A stretch of DNA of 64,000 bases from S139-23 sp047639315 (GCA_047639315.1 JBLINQ010000001.1:1-64000); one strand, 5' to 3'; positions 33,532 to 43,822 are shown, numbered from the stretch's first letter. A program made the numbers and translations. The notes: generated by a model from the sequence alone, not told the origin.

Positions 33532-35474
33532 TTGCCGGAGTCGTAAGTTTTCTTTTCGCAGCTCTTCAAGTCGCAGGGTTTAACGCCGAAAGCGGAGTCC
33601 TTGTCAGTGGGGCGGTGCTGTTGCCGGTTGTGTTCATAGTCGTCTTCGATCTGATTCATCGCAGGTCTACCAATCGAATCAAGCAGGCGCGGGAATCGAA
33701 TACTGGACAAGCAACAGGCCGGACGAGAGAGTCGAGTCCTTGGTCGTTGGTGTTCATGCATCAGCTGGGATTCATGGCGATTCTTCATTTTGGATGGAGT
33801 CGTCTTGTCCAGGTGGAGTTGGGGCTGGGTGGTATCTTCCTATTGCCTGGTATCCTGATGATACTGCCGTGGCTTGCTGTTCACGTCTCAAGCATCTATC
33901 ACCGCTGGCGCCTCGACGAAGGCGAAAGGCTTGATCCGTGGCCGTTGGCGGGCTTTCTGTGCTTTAATCTTCGAGTCCTGATTGTGCCTGTCTTACCGTG
34001 TCTGATCTTCAGTATTATTGCGTGGCTTGGAACAAACGAGCCAACACGGTCTCTGATGGCAGCCTATCCGAGCTTCGAGATGTTGATCTCGCTGGGATTG
34101 ACCTTATCCATTGTTGTATTCTCACCGTTCTTGGTTCGGGCCGCTGTCGCCAGTGATCCGATGCCAGAATCGCCGATGCGCGATCGGTTTGAGGCCATCG
34201 CCCAGGAGGGTGGGTTTCGATTCTTGGATATCCGAATTGCACGGACCCACAACCGCATCGTCAACGCTATGTTTGTCGGAGTTGCGGGACGCCTCCGCTA
34301 TGTCTTCATGACGGACGCAATTCTGTCGCAGCTCAGCGAAGAAGACCTCGATGGTGTTTTTGCCCATGAGATGGGGCATTCTCGCCGCGGTCATATCCTC
34401 TTGAACATGGCGATGTTTCTCGGTCTCTCTTTGTTCATGCATTTGTCTATGGACGTCGATCAAGTTGAGAGTTCATCGATAGCCGCCTTCTTCCTCTATC
34501 CGTTCTTTATCTTCTTTGTCTTTTCCCCGGTGGCGAAAGCCTTCGAGTCGGAGGCTGATGCCTTCGCCGGTGAAATTCTCGGTGATCCTGGTCCGATTCG
34601 TCGTTCCCTGGAAACCATGGGGCGCATGTATCCCAAGCGCATGAAAGACGGGGGACTTGTTCACCCGAGCATTGAGCAACGTGTTGGGTTCTTGGGTCTC
34701 TATTTCAACAATCCAGACGTAGCTAAGATGTTTCGCCATCGTCTACGGCGAATCAAGATCACGATCGGGGTGTTCTTTGCGGTGCCACTTCTCCTGTGGA
34801 TCAACACTTGGCCATCGGAATACCGAGTCGGAGGCTTGCGGGCGGGTGCCATGGAAGCATCCGCCAATGAAGACGGCGTGAGCGCCCAGGGACTCCTTGA
34901 ACGCTACGACAACGAAATCAACCGGGAGGTTGATGATCCGAGCGGTGCCATCCAGGTCACCTTGTGGCAGACCGTTGCGATTGCAGCTCAATCGAAAGAA
35001 GACTTTGCCAAAGCCGCGCCCATGATTCAGCTCATGCGCGAACAGAGAGATGACTTCGAATCACCGATTTTTGTCTATAACACATCGATTCTCAGTGCCC
35101 AGCAAGCCGCTGGAACTGGAGACTGGCCGCGTCTCACACGAGAGCGCAGGAGAGCCGAAGAGGAGCTTGATGTGCTCGAGGCGCTGATGCCTAATGATCC
35201 ACAGTTAGTCCAAGAAAGAGAAGATATACAGCTCTTAACGGCCATCGAGACGACGGCTCGCCGACTGAAAGCCCTGCCACCTACTGTGAACCCAGAGCCC
35301 TTGCCGGCCCCCAAGACCCCAGAAATCAGCTTTTTGCATGTCCTGGTCGGCCGCGAAACCGATATACAGAGTCCTTCTGGCACTAAGCCGGAGGAGGAGA
35401 AATTGAGCCCCGGATGGAAGCGTGCCTCCCTCCAACTACTGAAGACAATCGCCACGGCCAAGCAAGACCAATAG
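33528..35474 (+). CDS. Membrane-bound M48-family zinc peptidase
   Basis: 648 residues. Several membrane segments in the first 210 residues, then HEMGHSRRGH near residue 280 (zinc ligands and catalytic Glu) and ESEADAFAG near 340 (third ligand), further membrane segments, and a long soluble C-terminal part (about 430-648) of helical repeat type. It resembles HtpX/Ste24-type quality-control peptidases of the inner membrane. The ATGA overlap with rnhC suggests co-translation. Confidence 0.88.
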   Translation: MIAGVVSFLFAALQVAGFNAESGVLVSGAVLLPVVFIVVFDLIHRRSTNRIKQARESNTGQATGRTRESSPWSLVFMHQLGFMAILHFGWSRLVQVELGLGGIFLLPGILMILPWLAVHVSSIYHRWRLDEGERLDPWPLAGFLCFNLRVLIVPVLPCLIFSIIAWLGTNEPTRSLMAAYPSFEMLISLGLTLSIVVFSPFLVRAAVASDPMPESPMRDRFEAIAQEGGFRFLDIRIARTHNRIVNAMFVGVAGRLRYVFMTDAILSQLSEEDLDGVFAHEMGHSRRGHILLNMAMFLGLSLFMHLSMDVDQVESSSIAAFFLYPFFIFFVFSPVAKAFESEADAFAGEILGDPGPIRRSLETMGRMYPKRMKDGGLVHPSIEQRVGFLGLYFNNPDVAKMFRHRLRRIKITIGVFFAVPLLLWINTWPSEYRVGGLRAGAMEASANEDGVSAQGLLERYDNEINREVDDPSGAIQVTLWQTVAIAAQSKEDFAKAAPMIQLMREQRDDFESPIFVYNTSILSAQQAAGTGDWPRLTRERRRAEEELDVLEALMPNDPQLVQEREDIQLLTAIETTARRLKALPPTVNPEPLPAPKTPEISFLHVLVGRETDIQSPSGTKPEEEKLSPGWKRASLQLLKTIATAKQDQ

Positions 35475-35525
35475 ATCTGTCGCTAAGCCTCGTCTTTTCA
35501 ATGATTTGCGGCCAAAATGGCCGGG

Positions 35526-35553
35526 TTGAAGGGTGGGGGGTTTAGGTTAGAAT
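35526..35553 (+). promoter_or_regulatory. Candidate gyrA promoter
   Basis: TTGAAG at 35526-35531, a 16-base spacer and TAGAAT at 35548-35553 (four of six and five of six). The expected transcription start, near 35559, coincides with the first bases of the structured leader. Confidence 0.45.
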
Positions 35554-35557
35554 ATCG

Positions 35558-35618
35558 CATGTGAAACAGGGGTTACGACACCCCGTCGCGTGGGCGACAT
35601 AAAGCTATGTTTCACATG
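35558..35618 (+). ncRNA. Predicted three-way-junction RNA in the gyrA 5' leader
   Basis: P1: CATGTGAAACA (35558-35568) pairs perfectly with TGTTTCACATG (35608-35618). Enclosed are P2, GGGGT/ACCCC (35569-35573, 35580-35584), and P3, GTCGC/GCGAC (35585-35589, 35594-35598). The helices abut with no linkers except ATAAAGCTA between P3 and P1. It ends 31 bases before the gyrA ATG. Not matched to a known family. Confidence 0.5.
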
Positions 35619-35649
35619 AGTTTATGGTGCTTTGAGGCGACCAATCCAG

Positions 35650-38223
35650 ATGGCAGACAAGACACCGAGTTCCAGCGGCAACGATATCCCAGATTTGCGC
35701 GAGAATGTCCGCGAGCAAGAGCTCGAAACGGAGATGAAGGAGTCTTACCTCTCCTACGCCATGAGCGTCATCATCCAGCGAGCATTGCCCGATGTTCGGG
35801 ACGGCTTGAAGCCTTCCCAGCGCCGTATCTTGGTGGCGATGAATGACCTGAACCTTGGCCCTCGTTCCAAGTTCAGAAAATGCGCCAAAATCATTGGTGA
35901 TACGACTGGCAACTACCATCCTCATGGTGATCAGGCCGCGTATCCTACTTTGGTTCGCATGGCGCAGGCTTTCAATATGCGCTACCAGCTGATCGATCCG
36001 CAAGGAAACTTCGGCTACGTCGATGGTTCGCCTCCAGCTGCTATGCGATACACAGAAGCTCGGATGCGCGCACCAGCCGCCGAACTTTTGGACGATCTCA
36101 ATCGCGACACCGTCGATTTTGTTCCGAACTACGATGACACGCGGGTTGAGCCATCGGTTTTACCGGGACGTTTCCCGAACTTGCTGTGCAATGGTTCCCA
36201 GGGCATCGCGGTCGGTATGGCGACGAGTATTCCGCCACACAACCTGACTGAAGTTGCCGATGCCATCATCGCAACCATCCACAATCCAAATATCGAGCTG
36301 CTCGAATTGATGAGCATCTGCCAAGGGCCGGATTTTCCGACAGGCGGCACAATTTGTGGACGCAATGGAATCTTGAAGGCCTATAAGACGGGCCGTGGTC
36401 AAGTCATTGTTCGTGGCCAGGTTGACATCGAAGAGCGCCGCGGAGATCGACAAAGTATTGTCATCACCGAGTTGCCTTATCAGGTCAACCCCAACTCGAT
36501 TTTTGAACGCCTCAAGGATCTGATGGCTGACGGTGTGATCAAGGGTGTTGTGCGGGCGAACGACGAGACCGATCGTCGCGCTGGCATGCGCTTGGTTCTC
36601 GACATCAAGAAGGGCGAAAATGCGGAGTTGATTGTCAATCAACTCTACAAGCACACGCCTCTCCAGTCGTCGTTCTCGATCATCATGCTTGCCCTCGATA
36701 AGGGTCGGCCGAAGACGTTTCAGCTGAAAGAATTCTTTGTCGCGTATCAAGACCATCGCGTTGAAGTCATTCACCGTCGCACGCGCTTCATGTTGCACAA
36801 GGCGTTGGATCGCTGTCACATCGTCGAAGGTTTGCGCATCGCTGTGCAAAACATCGACGAGGTCGTCAAGATCATCAAAGAGTCAAGCAGTCCAGATGAG
36901 GCTCGCGATGCATTGATAGTTCGTTTTGAGCTATCGAAGCGTCAAGCAGATGCCATTCTGGCGATGCGCCTGTCACGTTTGACTGGCCTTGAGGTCACGA
37001 AACTAGAGGAAGAGTACGCCAACCTCTTAGAAGACATTCGTCGACTCCGAGAGATCCTGGGCGACATCAATATTGTTCACCAAATGATCATCGACGACCT
37101 TGAGCAGATCAAAGCGAAGTTTGGCGACGAACGCCGGACCCGCATTGAGATGATTGAAACAGAGATCGAAGATGAGTCTTTGATCGCCGACGAAGAGTCT
37201 GTCGTGACCGTTTCCCATGGTGGATACATCAAGCGGACCAACCCAAGCACCTACAAGAACCAAGGTCGGGGTGGTACCGGCGTGGCTGGCGCCGATCTCA
37301 AAGACGGCGACTTCTTGGAACGCGTCATTGTTGCGATGTCGAAGGACTATTTCTTGTTCTTCACCGACAAGGGCCGCCTCCATTGGCTCAAGGTCTATCA
37401 CATTCCAGAAGTCTCTCGGACAAGTCGCGGTCGTTCAGTCGCCAACCTCCTGCAGTTGCAGGAAGATGAGCACATCACTTCGATGATTCCAGTGCGAGAA
37501 TTCGAAGATGACCGTTATCTGATGCTGGTTACGGAGCAGGGCAATGTCAAAAAGACAGCTCTTTCCGCTTTCAGTAACGTTCGAGCCGCTGGCATTATTG
37601 CTTGTAGCCTCAACGATGGTGACCGACTCATTCGTGCCGTCATCACCGATGGCAATGACGAGGTTGTCATTGCCACAGCTCATGGCCAGTCGATTCGATT
37701 CAATGAGTCGGATTGTCGCCCAATGGGCCGAACAGCTCGGGGTGTTCGCGGCATCAAGTTCAAATCTGAAGGTGATCGAGTCATCGGCATGGTGAAGGCC
37801 GAAGAGGACCGTACTCTGTTGACGCTTTGCGAAGGCGGTTACGGCAAGAAAACACCATTTGCCGAGTATCGCCTCCAGAGTCGAGGCGGCAGCGGTGTTC
37901 GCAACATTAAGACAAGTGAGCGCAACGGCAGCGTGGTGAGCGTCCTCTCGGTTGCAGAGGACGATGGCATCATGATGATTTCCGAAGGCGGAATGATTGT
38001 TCGAACCAGCGTGGAAGCGATTTCCACGGTTGGCCGGGCCACCCAGGGTGTTCGCGTCATGAGAATGAAGGGTGACGATCGACTCGTAGCATGTGCAGTG
38101 ATTGCTATGGACGAGATTGAGGCAGATGGCGAATCGGAGACCCCAGATGGGATCGATTTGCCGGAGACTGCTGCGCCTGAGACACCACCTGAGACACCAC
38201 CGGAAGAAACGCCAGAAACTTAG
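35650..38223 (+). CDS. gyrA: DNA gyrase subunit A (or topoisomerase IV A)
   Basis: Type II topoisomerase breakage-reunion subunit, 857 aa from the ATG at 35650 (GAGG 12 bases upstream; a TTG at 35632 would add 6 residues). Motifs: SYAMSVIIQRALPDVRDGLKP, AKIIGDTTGNYHPHGDQAAY, and the active-site Tyr in MRYTEARM near residue 134. The C-terminal pinwheel has NQGRGGTGV, a GyrA-box-like sequence (QRRGGKG), favouring gyrase over topo IV. It ends in an acidic tail of PE/PET repeats. gyrB is not in the window. Confidence 0.92.
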   Translation: MADKTPSSSGNDIPDLRENVREQELETEMKESYLSYAMSVIIQRALPDVRDGLKPSQRRILVAMNDLNLGPRSKFRKCAKIIGDTTGNYHPHGDQAAYPTLVRMAQAFNMRYQLIDPQGNFGYVDGSPPAAMRYTEARMRAPAAELLDDLNRDTVDFVPNYDDTRVEPSVLPGRFPNLLCNGSQGIAVGMATSIPPHNLTEVADAIIATIHNPNIELLELMSICQGPDFPTGGTICGRNGILKAYKTGRGQVIVRGQVDIEERRGDRQSIVITELPYQVNPNSIFERLKDLMADGVIKGVVRANDETDRRAGMRLVLDIKKGENAELIVNQLYKHTPLQSSFSIIMLALDKGRPKTFQLKEFFVAYQDHRVEVIHRRTRFMLHKALDRCHIVEGLRIAVQNIDEVVKIIKESSSPDEARDALIVRFELSKRQADAILAMRLSRLTGLEVTKLEEEYANLLEDIRRLREILGDINIVHQMIIDDLEQIKAKFGDERRTRIEMIETEIEDESLIADEESVVTVSHGGYIKRTNPSTYKNQGRGGTGVAGADLKDGDFLERVIVAMSKDYFLFFTDKGRLHWLKVYHIPEVSRTSRGRSVANLLQLQEDEHITSMIPVREFEDDRYLMLVTEQGNVKKTALSAFSNVRAAGIIACSLNDGDRLIRAVITDGNDEVVIATAHGQSIRFNESDCRPMGRTARGVRGIKFKSEGDRVIGMVKAEEDRTLLTLCEGGYGKKTPFAEYRLQSRGGSGVRNIKTSERNGSVVSVLSVAEDDGIMMISEGGMIVRTSVEAISTVGRATQGVRVMRMKGDDRLVACAVIAMDEIEADGESETPDGIDLPETAAPETPPETPPEETPET

Positions 38224-38721
38224 GTCTCCATGTGATCAGCCTAACTGTTGAGCCACCAGGAGCTTGAGCCGAGAGCGTTCGGTGTTGGGTGTGCGATATT
38301 TTAAAACAGCGTAATTTTCTGCGCCGTTTTTGCCCTGATTCCAGCCTATATGGGTGGGAAAAAGGTGCTGTTAGGGCTCATGGGATAGCGTCGAGGTGCA
38401 AGCCTTCGACGCTATCTCTTTTTTAGCTCTTCTTGCGCCCAAATTCAGACTAAGCCTCCCGAAACGGGTGGGGCGGCGAGAATCCCGGACAGCACGGCGC
38501 TCATGATTTACGCCTATCTGGCCAGGAATACTCAATACCACCCAGGTGACGGGGCTGTGTTCTGTCTCTGGGTTGACACCAATCGGTGGCATTCATAACC
38601 TGACCACCCTTCACGGGCCGTTTAGGCCGTGATTAATCCCTTGAATCGAGGATGTTTCGAACCTTCGAAGCTTATCCTCGTTGTGGAAATGGGCCTGGTG
38701 GCTCAACGGAGATTATTCGAC
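38224..38721. other. Intergenic stretch after gyrA
   Basis: Holds one terminator (separate entry), a possible promoter with TTGACA at 38573-38578 and a poor -10 near 38594-38601, and a short hairpin near 38611-38631. No gene is supported. Confidence 0.4.
38384..38423 (+). terminator. Rho-independent terminator downstream of gyrA
   Basis: GATAGCGTCGA (38384-38394) pairs with TCGACGCTATC (38406-38416), followed by TCTTTTTT. It lies 160 bases beyond the gyrA stop. Confidence 0.85.
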
Positions 38722-39861
38722 ATGCGTAACATCATGCCGGCAGCTTTGCCTTTTGCTCGTTGCCTTGCCCTCGCCTTCCTGCTTTGCGCCACTTCTGGCG
38801 CTCAGCGTGCCGAGATCGTCTATTTGAACTCCAAGGGTGATCAAAAAACGGACGCTAAGGCGTCGATCACCGAATGGACCTACACAGGCATCAAGTTCAA
38901 GGGAAAGACCAAGCGCGATATCTCACCTGGTTCCTTGATCTCCGTCAAGTTCACTCGGCAACCAGTGATCTTCGAAGATGCCATGTTGCTGATGGAAGAA
39001 GGTGAACAACGCAATGCGCTCCCACTTTTCCTCACCATCATCGAAGGCAAGAATGAAGAAGGTAAGGACCTAGGTAACCGAGACATCTGGATCCAAGAGC
39101 ACGCACTCTTCAACGCATGGGTTATTTCACGAGGCATTGACCGTCTCGCCGATGCCAAAGCGCATCGCGAAGCACTTAAGAAGTCGTACCCAAAGAGTCA
39201 CTACTTGCCAGAAATCGAATTCCGCGAAGCTGGCGATTTGTTTGCTTTTGGCGACTTCGGCAAATCCCTTACCGCCTTTGAGGCTTTTGGCGCCCGCGCC
39301 AGCAAGCTCGGATTCGGAAACAAGTACATCATCTTAGCTGGTGTCGGCCGCGTCCGTTCTTTGATCGGCGCAGGCAAGTCTTCCGAAGCCGAAACAGCTC
39401 AATCGAATCTGTCTGCCAAGGCCCTCAACGAGAGAACGCGACTTCGCTGCGAATTGCTTCGAGGTGATATTCTTGTCGCCAAGAAGAAATTCGGTGCAGC
39501 CGAAAGTCTCTTCACTGAAATGCTCAAGAAAGCAGACTTCGCGAAACAGCCTTACATTTTCGCTGGTGCCGCAAATGGACTCGGTGATTGCCTTTACGGT
39601 AGCGCCAAGTACAAGGAAGCCATGTATGAGTACTCAAAGACATTCGCTTTGCTCGCTGGCCAAGATGGACTTGACCACGAGAACGGTTGGGCCTTCTGGC
39701 GTTTTGCCAACTGCTGCAAGCAGATCGCTGCCAAGACCGAAGGCCCCGAAGCCAAGGTCTACGCCTCACGCTTCCGTAAGAACCGTGATCGCGTTGCCGA
39801 AGAGTATCGACTCTCTCGTGGCGGTCAGCTGGCTCGCCGCGAAAAAGGCATGGGCAAGTAG
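38722..39861 (+). CDS. Secreted TPR-like protein of unknown function
   Basis: 379 residues; signal peptide about 1-28 (MRNIMPAALPF..., cleavage near SGAQR). A short N-terminal beta region is followed by helical repeats of TPR type with Ala/Tyr/Phe packing positions (AEIEFREAGDLFAFGDFGK-like blocks, FGAAESLFTEMLKKADF, YKEAMYEYSKTFALLAG). The ATG at 38722 follows CGGAG. It shares strand and a 27-base gap with the acyltransferase. Role unknown; periplasmic scaffold is a guess. Confidence 0.7.
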   Translation: MRNIMPAALPFARCLALAFLLCATSGAQRAEIVYLNSKGDQKTDAKASITEWTYTGIKFKGKTKRDISPGSLISVKFTRQPVIFEDAMLLMEEGEQRNALPLFLTIIEGKNEEGKDLGNRDIWIQEHALFNAWVISRGIDRLADAKAHREALKKSYPKSHYLPEIEFREAGDLFAFGDFGKSLTAFEAFGARASKLGFGNKYIILAGVGRVRSLIGAGKSSEAETAQSNLSAKALNERTRLRCELLRGDILVAKKKFGAAESLFTEMLKKADFAKQPYIFAGAANGLGDCLYGSAKYKEAMYEYSKTFALLAGQDGLDHENGWAFWRFANCCKQIAAKTEGPEAKVYASRFRKNRDRVAEEYRLSRGGQLARREKGMGK

Positions 39862-39888
39862 CCTGGTTGGCTCAGGGGTCTAACGAGA

Positions 39889-40536
39889 GTGGCAAGCAAG
39901 GCTGAGGCAAGCACTGGCGTCTGGAGATTCCAGCGCTTCATGTGCGTTGTAGTCAGGCTCTTCATGGGGGTTCTCTTTGGTCTGCGGGCGGTCAACGTTC
40001 CCAAGCTGAAGGGGCCCTTCATTCTCGCGCCCAATCACACCAGCTTCCTTGATCCTATGCTGGTGCAACTTGTCATGCCCCGCCATGTATCGTTCATGAT
40101 GGATGGCAAGCTCTATCACCACAAACTTTTCTGTTGGTTCTACCGCTTCTGGCGTGTCATCCCGTTGTCGTCTGCGACTCGAGCTGTTGGCGCCATGAAA
40201 GATTGTTTGCGTGCTGTCAAAAGCGGTGAGCTCGTTGGAATCTTTCCGGAAGGCCATATTGCGAGCGACGGCCAACTCCAAGAGGGCATGGCGGGCGTCG
40301 GCTCGCTGATGTTGCGTTCACGGGTTCCGGTCATCCCGGTCGCTATTTTGGGGGCCTACGATGTTCTTCCGCGCCGAGCCCAGTTTCCACGTGCTGGTCG
40401 CATCCTTATTGTCTTCGGCGAACCAATCCAGCCGGATGCTGAAGTGGGCGATCGCAAAGAGGCATCGCAGAAGCTAACGGTTCGGGTGATGGAGCAGATC
40501 AAGGCGCTCCAACTCGAACACGCCTCTCAGCGTTGA
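39889..40536 (+). CDS. 1-acylglycerol-3-phosphate acyltransferase family (PlsC-like)
   Basis: Membrane-associated acyltransferase, 215 aa, starting at GTG. NHTSFLDP is the HX4D catalytic motif, FPEGHIASDG the phosphate-binding motif, and VIPVAILGA motif IV. It could make phosphatidic acid or acylate another glycerol lipid. It ends 10 bases inside the converging aminotransferase gene. Confidence 0.88.
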   Translation: MASKAEASTGVWRFQRFMCVVVRLFMGVLFGLRAVNVPKLKGPFILAPNHTSFLDPMLVQLVMPRHVSFMMDGKLYHHKLFCWFYRFWRVIPLSSATRAVGAMKDCLRAVKSGELVGIFPEGHIASDGQLQEGMAGVGSLMLRSRVPVIPVAILGAYDVLPRRAQFPRAGRILIVFGEPIQPDAEVGDRKEASQKLTVRVMEQIKALQLEHASQR

Positions 40537-41720
40537 AGTGACCCAAAGAACTTGGTCAATCTCGCCGCAGCTCGCTGGAGTTCTTCCATCGATGTTGCAT
40601 AGGAAATGCGAATCGTCTCCGGAGCCCCGAACGCCTCTCCTGGTACAACTGCAACGAGAGCTTCATCGATTAAGACGTCGCAGAGATCGAGGGCTGTGTT
40701 GATTTGACGGTCACCATAGCGCGACCCGAACCATGCCGAAACATTAGGGAGGGCATAGAAGGCTGCTTGCGGCGCATGGCAAGTAATGTCGCCGATGTCA
40801 TCAAGGAATCCCAGGACGAACCTCGACCTTTCCTCGTAGGCATCGACCATGTTCTGGATGAAAGCATCGTCGGTAAATTCGAGCGCTTTTGACGCCGCCA
40901 ACTGCGCAATTGTATTTGCGCATGAAGTCGAATGACTTTGGACGGTGGCGATTTTGCTGACGATGTCAGCAGGGCCGGCGACGAAACCGATTCGCCATCC
41001 AGTCATGCAATAAGTCTTCGACATACCGTAGATAACCAGCGATTGATCACGCAGCTCCGGAACCACCATGGGGAGGTTCATGAATTCATGACCAGGGAAA
41101 ACAAGCCGAGCATAGATGTCATCACAAATCGCCCAAATTTCTTTACCCTTAATCACTTCACCGATCGCTAATAACTCGTCTCGACTCATGACGCGTCCGG
41201 ACGGATTGCTCGGGGTATTGATAATAATGGCGCGTGTGCGATCAGTAATATGGCTGGCGAGTACGGTAGCATCGATACTAAAGTCGCTCTTGCAAGGTAC
41301 GATGATCGGTTCGAGTGCTAATGCACGACACATTTCCGGGTAGGATGTCCAGTAGGGTGAGAGAATGAGAATCTCATCCCCTGGATCTGCAACAACATAG
41401 AGTGCGTTGAAGATGGATTGTTTGGCACCGGAACTCACCACGATCTCGTTCGGCGCGTACTCAAATTGATTCAAATCTGAAATCGATTTGGCAGCGCTTC
41501 GTTGAAGATCAGGAAGACCAGCCACTGCAGTGTAGCGGCCGAGGCCAGCGGCAATGGCCTCCGATGCTGAACTGTCGACGATCGGAGGTGGAGAAAAGTC
41601 GGGCTCACCAGCAGCCAGGCCGATGACATCTTTGCCATCAGCTTTGTATTGTTGGGCCCGAGCAGAAATCTCTAGGGTCAAGGATGGATTCACGTGTTTC
41701 AATCGTTGTGAAATACGCAT
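40527..41720 (-). CDS. Aspartate/aromatic class I aminotransferase
   Basis: PLP enzyme of fold type I, subgroup I-gamma, 397 aa from the ATG at 41720 (GGGAG 9 bases upstream). Motifs: AAGEPDFSPPP, SSGAKQSIFNAL, NTPSNPSGRV, DDIYARLVF, the PLP lysine in YGMSKTYCMTGWRIGF, and the C-terminal RISYATS with the carboxylate-binding Arg. Aspartate is the likely amino donor. It stands alone. Confidence 0.92.
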   Translation of the reverse strand: MRISQRLKHVNPSLTLEISARAQQYKADGKDVIGLAAGEPDFSPPPIVDSSASEAIAAGLGRYTAVAGLPDLQRSAAKSISDLNQFEYAPNEIVVSSGAKQSIFNALYVVADPGDEILILSPYWTSYPEMCRALALEPIIVPCKSDFSIDATVLASHITDRTRAIIINTPSNPSGRVMSRDELLAIGEVIKGKEIWAICDDIYARLVFPGHEFMNLPMVVPELRDQSLVIYGMSKTYCMTGWRIGFVAGPADIVSKIATVQSHSTSCANTIAQLAASKALEFTDDAFIQNMVDAYEERSRFVLGFLDDIGDITCHAPQAAFYALPNVSAWFGSRYGDRQINTALDLCDVLIDEALVAVVPGEAFGAPETIRISYATSMEELQRAAARLTKFFGSLQR

Positions 41721-41818
41721 AAGAAAGAACTCCCGCGGCAACTTTGTTGGGCTCAGACAATCTCAGGACCAGTATCTTTACTAGCCCATGGTGCAGACAG
41801 TAGAATTCGAATCGAAAT

Positions 41819-43822
41819 ATGAAAAATGATCTACTAAGAAAACTCGGAGCATCCAGAAAGCGGGTCATTTTCGCCGCCATTTTGGGACTTCTTCTCGCAT
41901 ATGGGCTCATTTGGACCAAATCCAACATATATGACCCCTTCTACGACGACTACGACGACCTCCGGGTGTTTGTGCCTTCGGACGCTGATTTCGCTGTCTT
42001 CTCAGTAGACCTTCCCACATTGATCAAAGGATTGGAAGATCGACCTTTCATCAGTCAACTAGATCGCAACCAAAATTTTGGTCAGTTCCTCAACAGCGAC
42101 TTGGTGACTGAGACCCAAATCATCCCCCAAATTCGTGAAGCTTACCGTCACATACGGGAGATCGACTCGGAATTGCCGTTCGATCTCAAGGCGCTTGGTG
42201 ATCTTTCCGGCAGCGAGGTCGTGATCTCAGGCTTCGCACCCGAAACATCGGATGGCGATTTTGGCATCATAGTCGCCATTCAACCCCAATCGAACCTAGC
42301 GGTAGCGGCGGCCAACGCGCTCATGAATTCCACCTTGTCTGGTCTCTTTAGCGATAACCTCGGTGCAGAAGAGATCGAACATTTTGGCTGGGGGGTGCAA
42401 ATGACCTTCAATCAAAATGGCAAGAGAACAGTGATCGGACTGGCGCGTGTTGAGCGAGTCCTCCTTATCGGCACCGACATTCCCAGGCTGGCACGTTTCG
42501 TCAAGAACGCCAAGACTGAGGGAATCTTGGACATCCCCGAAGACCGTATGGACCCGAATTGGGTTTGGTCACCTCGGTCCAGAAGTGCGATCAGCGTGAT
42601 GGTCCGATCTGACTTTCTTCTGAGGCGAATGGATTTCCATAACAACATCTTGATTCCGATGTGGGGCATCGACATCGCTCAGGCTTTTGAGCGTGGTTTT
42701 CCACAATTCTCGAACGGGGATGCTCATCTTCAGGTTGATTGCACAACTGAAGCGGATCTCAAGATGTCGATCGACATCGATAACGATAATGGATCCGACC
42801 TGTTCTCGAAGTGCGGTCCATTGGACCAAGATGAAGTCCAGTCCCAGATCACTGAGGTGGTCGGTAAACTTCCGCATCATATCTTTGCCTATTCAGCGAT
42901 GGGCAGTCATCCTGCTGACCTGCTCACTAATTCTCTGCGCGAAAAATCCATCATCGATCAAGATCAGCGTGAGTTACTCTATGCCGGATTGGTGGAGTTA
43001 GAGTCTTTCAAACGATACAAGCAACCGAACGACGTCGTCCCAGAGTTCCCCCGTCCACTATCCAACAAGCTGAAGGACATGTTTGATCCAGGCTTGGGGA
43101 TGGTTTTCTTTAAGAAAGAACGAAAAGGAAACACGTCGGATGGAAGCCCAGGTTTTGCCTGTCTACTCAAAATCAAAGATGAACTTCTTCTTCGTGACTT
43201 CATTGAAGAGATTGATAAAGCGTTCAAGCAACCCTTCGACTTTTTCAATGACGGCGTTGAATTCTGGCGGGTGAGCAAGAAAAGCTTCTTGGACGACGCC
43301 GAAAACAATGATCCCGGTTTTGCGATCATGGGCAAATACTTCGTCATTACGAATTGGGCGCGGTTGTTCACCGAAACACAAGAAGTCATCAAGAAGAACC
43401 GCCCTTCTATGCCCCAGCGGGAGCAGTTGGAATATCAGATCTTCAACATGACCCCTGGCACCAAATGCATGGTTTTTGTCGACACGATTCGGCTCTACGA
43501 CCACATGGACCAAGCCAAGGAAAGTTGGATCGAAGAACGCAGCAAAATCGACGAATTGGAGAAATTCGTGGCGCGGAGTCGGCTATCTGGAAAATGGTCT
43601 CGAAGTGGCTCGAACGAATCCGAGGAAAAATGGGTCGATCGCGAATTTGAGACCTGGCTTCGAGCGACTAAGTCTGAGCGGAGTCCAGTGGCCATTAGGC
43701 GCAAGGTTGAGCGTAATTTGGATCATTTCAGGGATGCATTCTCCTATTTCTATGCCGACATAGGGCAAGATGGCCCCTATTTTAGGCTCCGCCTTTCCCT
43801 GGCGACGCAGGAAAATTACTGA
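41819..43822 (+). CDS. Large membrane-anchored protein of unknown function
   Basis: 667 residues with one N-terminal membrane segment (about 15-33) and an otherwise soluble extracytoplasmic part. Internal sequences (VPSDADFAVFSVDLPTLIKG, GDLSGSEVVISGF, PGFACLLKIKDELLLRDFI, FAIMGKYFVITNWARLF) look like repeated alpha/beta units in which a value is computed and compared, as in DUF3352-like families. No family is assigned. The next gene on the plus strand is a tRNA. Confidence 0.65.
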   Translation: MKNDLLRKLGASRKRVIFAAILGLLLAYGLIWTKSNIYDPFYDDYDDLRVFVPSDADFAVFSVDLPTLIKGLEDRPFISQLDRNQNFGQFLNSDLVTETQIIPQIREAYRHIREIDSELPFDLKALGDLSGSEVVISGFAPETSDGDFGIIVAIQPQSNLAVAAANALMNSTLSGLFSDNLGAEEIEHFGWGVQMTFNQNGKRTVIGLARVERVLLIGTDIPRLARFVKNAKTEGILDIPEDRMDPNWVWSPRSRSAISVMVRSDFLLRRMDFHNNILIPMWGIDIAQAFERGFPQFSNGDAHLQVDCTTEADLKMSIDIDNDNGSDLFSKCGPLDQDEVQSQITEVVGKLPHHIFAYSAMGSHPADLLTNSLREKSIIDQDQRELLYAGLVELESFKRYKQPNDVVPEFPRPLSNKLKDMFDPGLGMVFFKKERKGNTSDGSPGFACLLKIKDELLLRDFIEEIDKAFKQPFDFFNDGVEFWRVSKKSFLDDAENNDPGFAIMGKYFVITNWARLFTETQEVIKKNRPSMPQREQLEYQIFNMTPGTKCMVFVDTIRLYDHMDQAKESWIEERSKIDELEKFVARSRLSGKWSRSGSNESEEKWVDREFETWLRATKSERSPVAIRRKVERNLDHFRDAFSYFYADIGQDGPYFRLRLSLATQENY

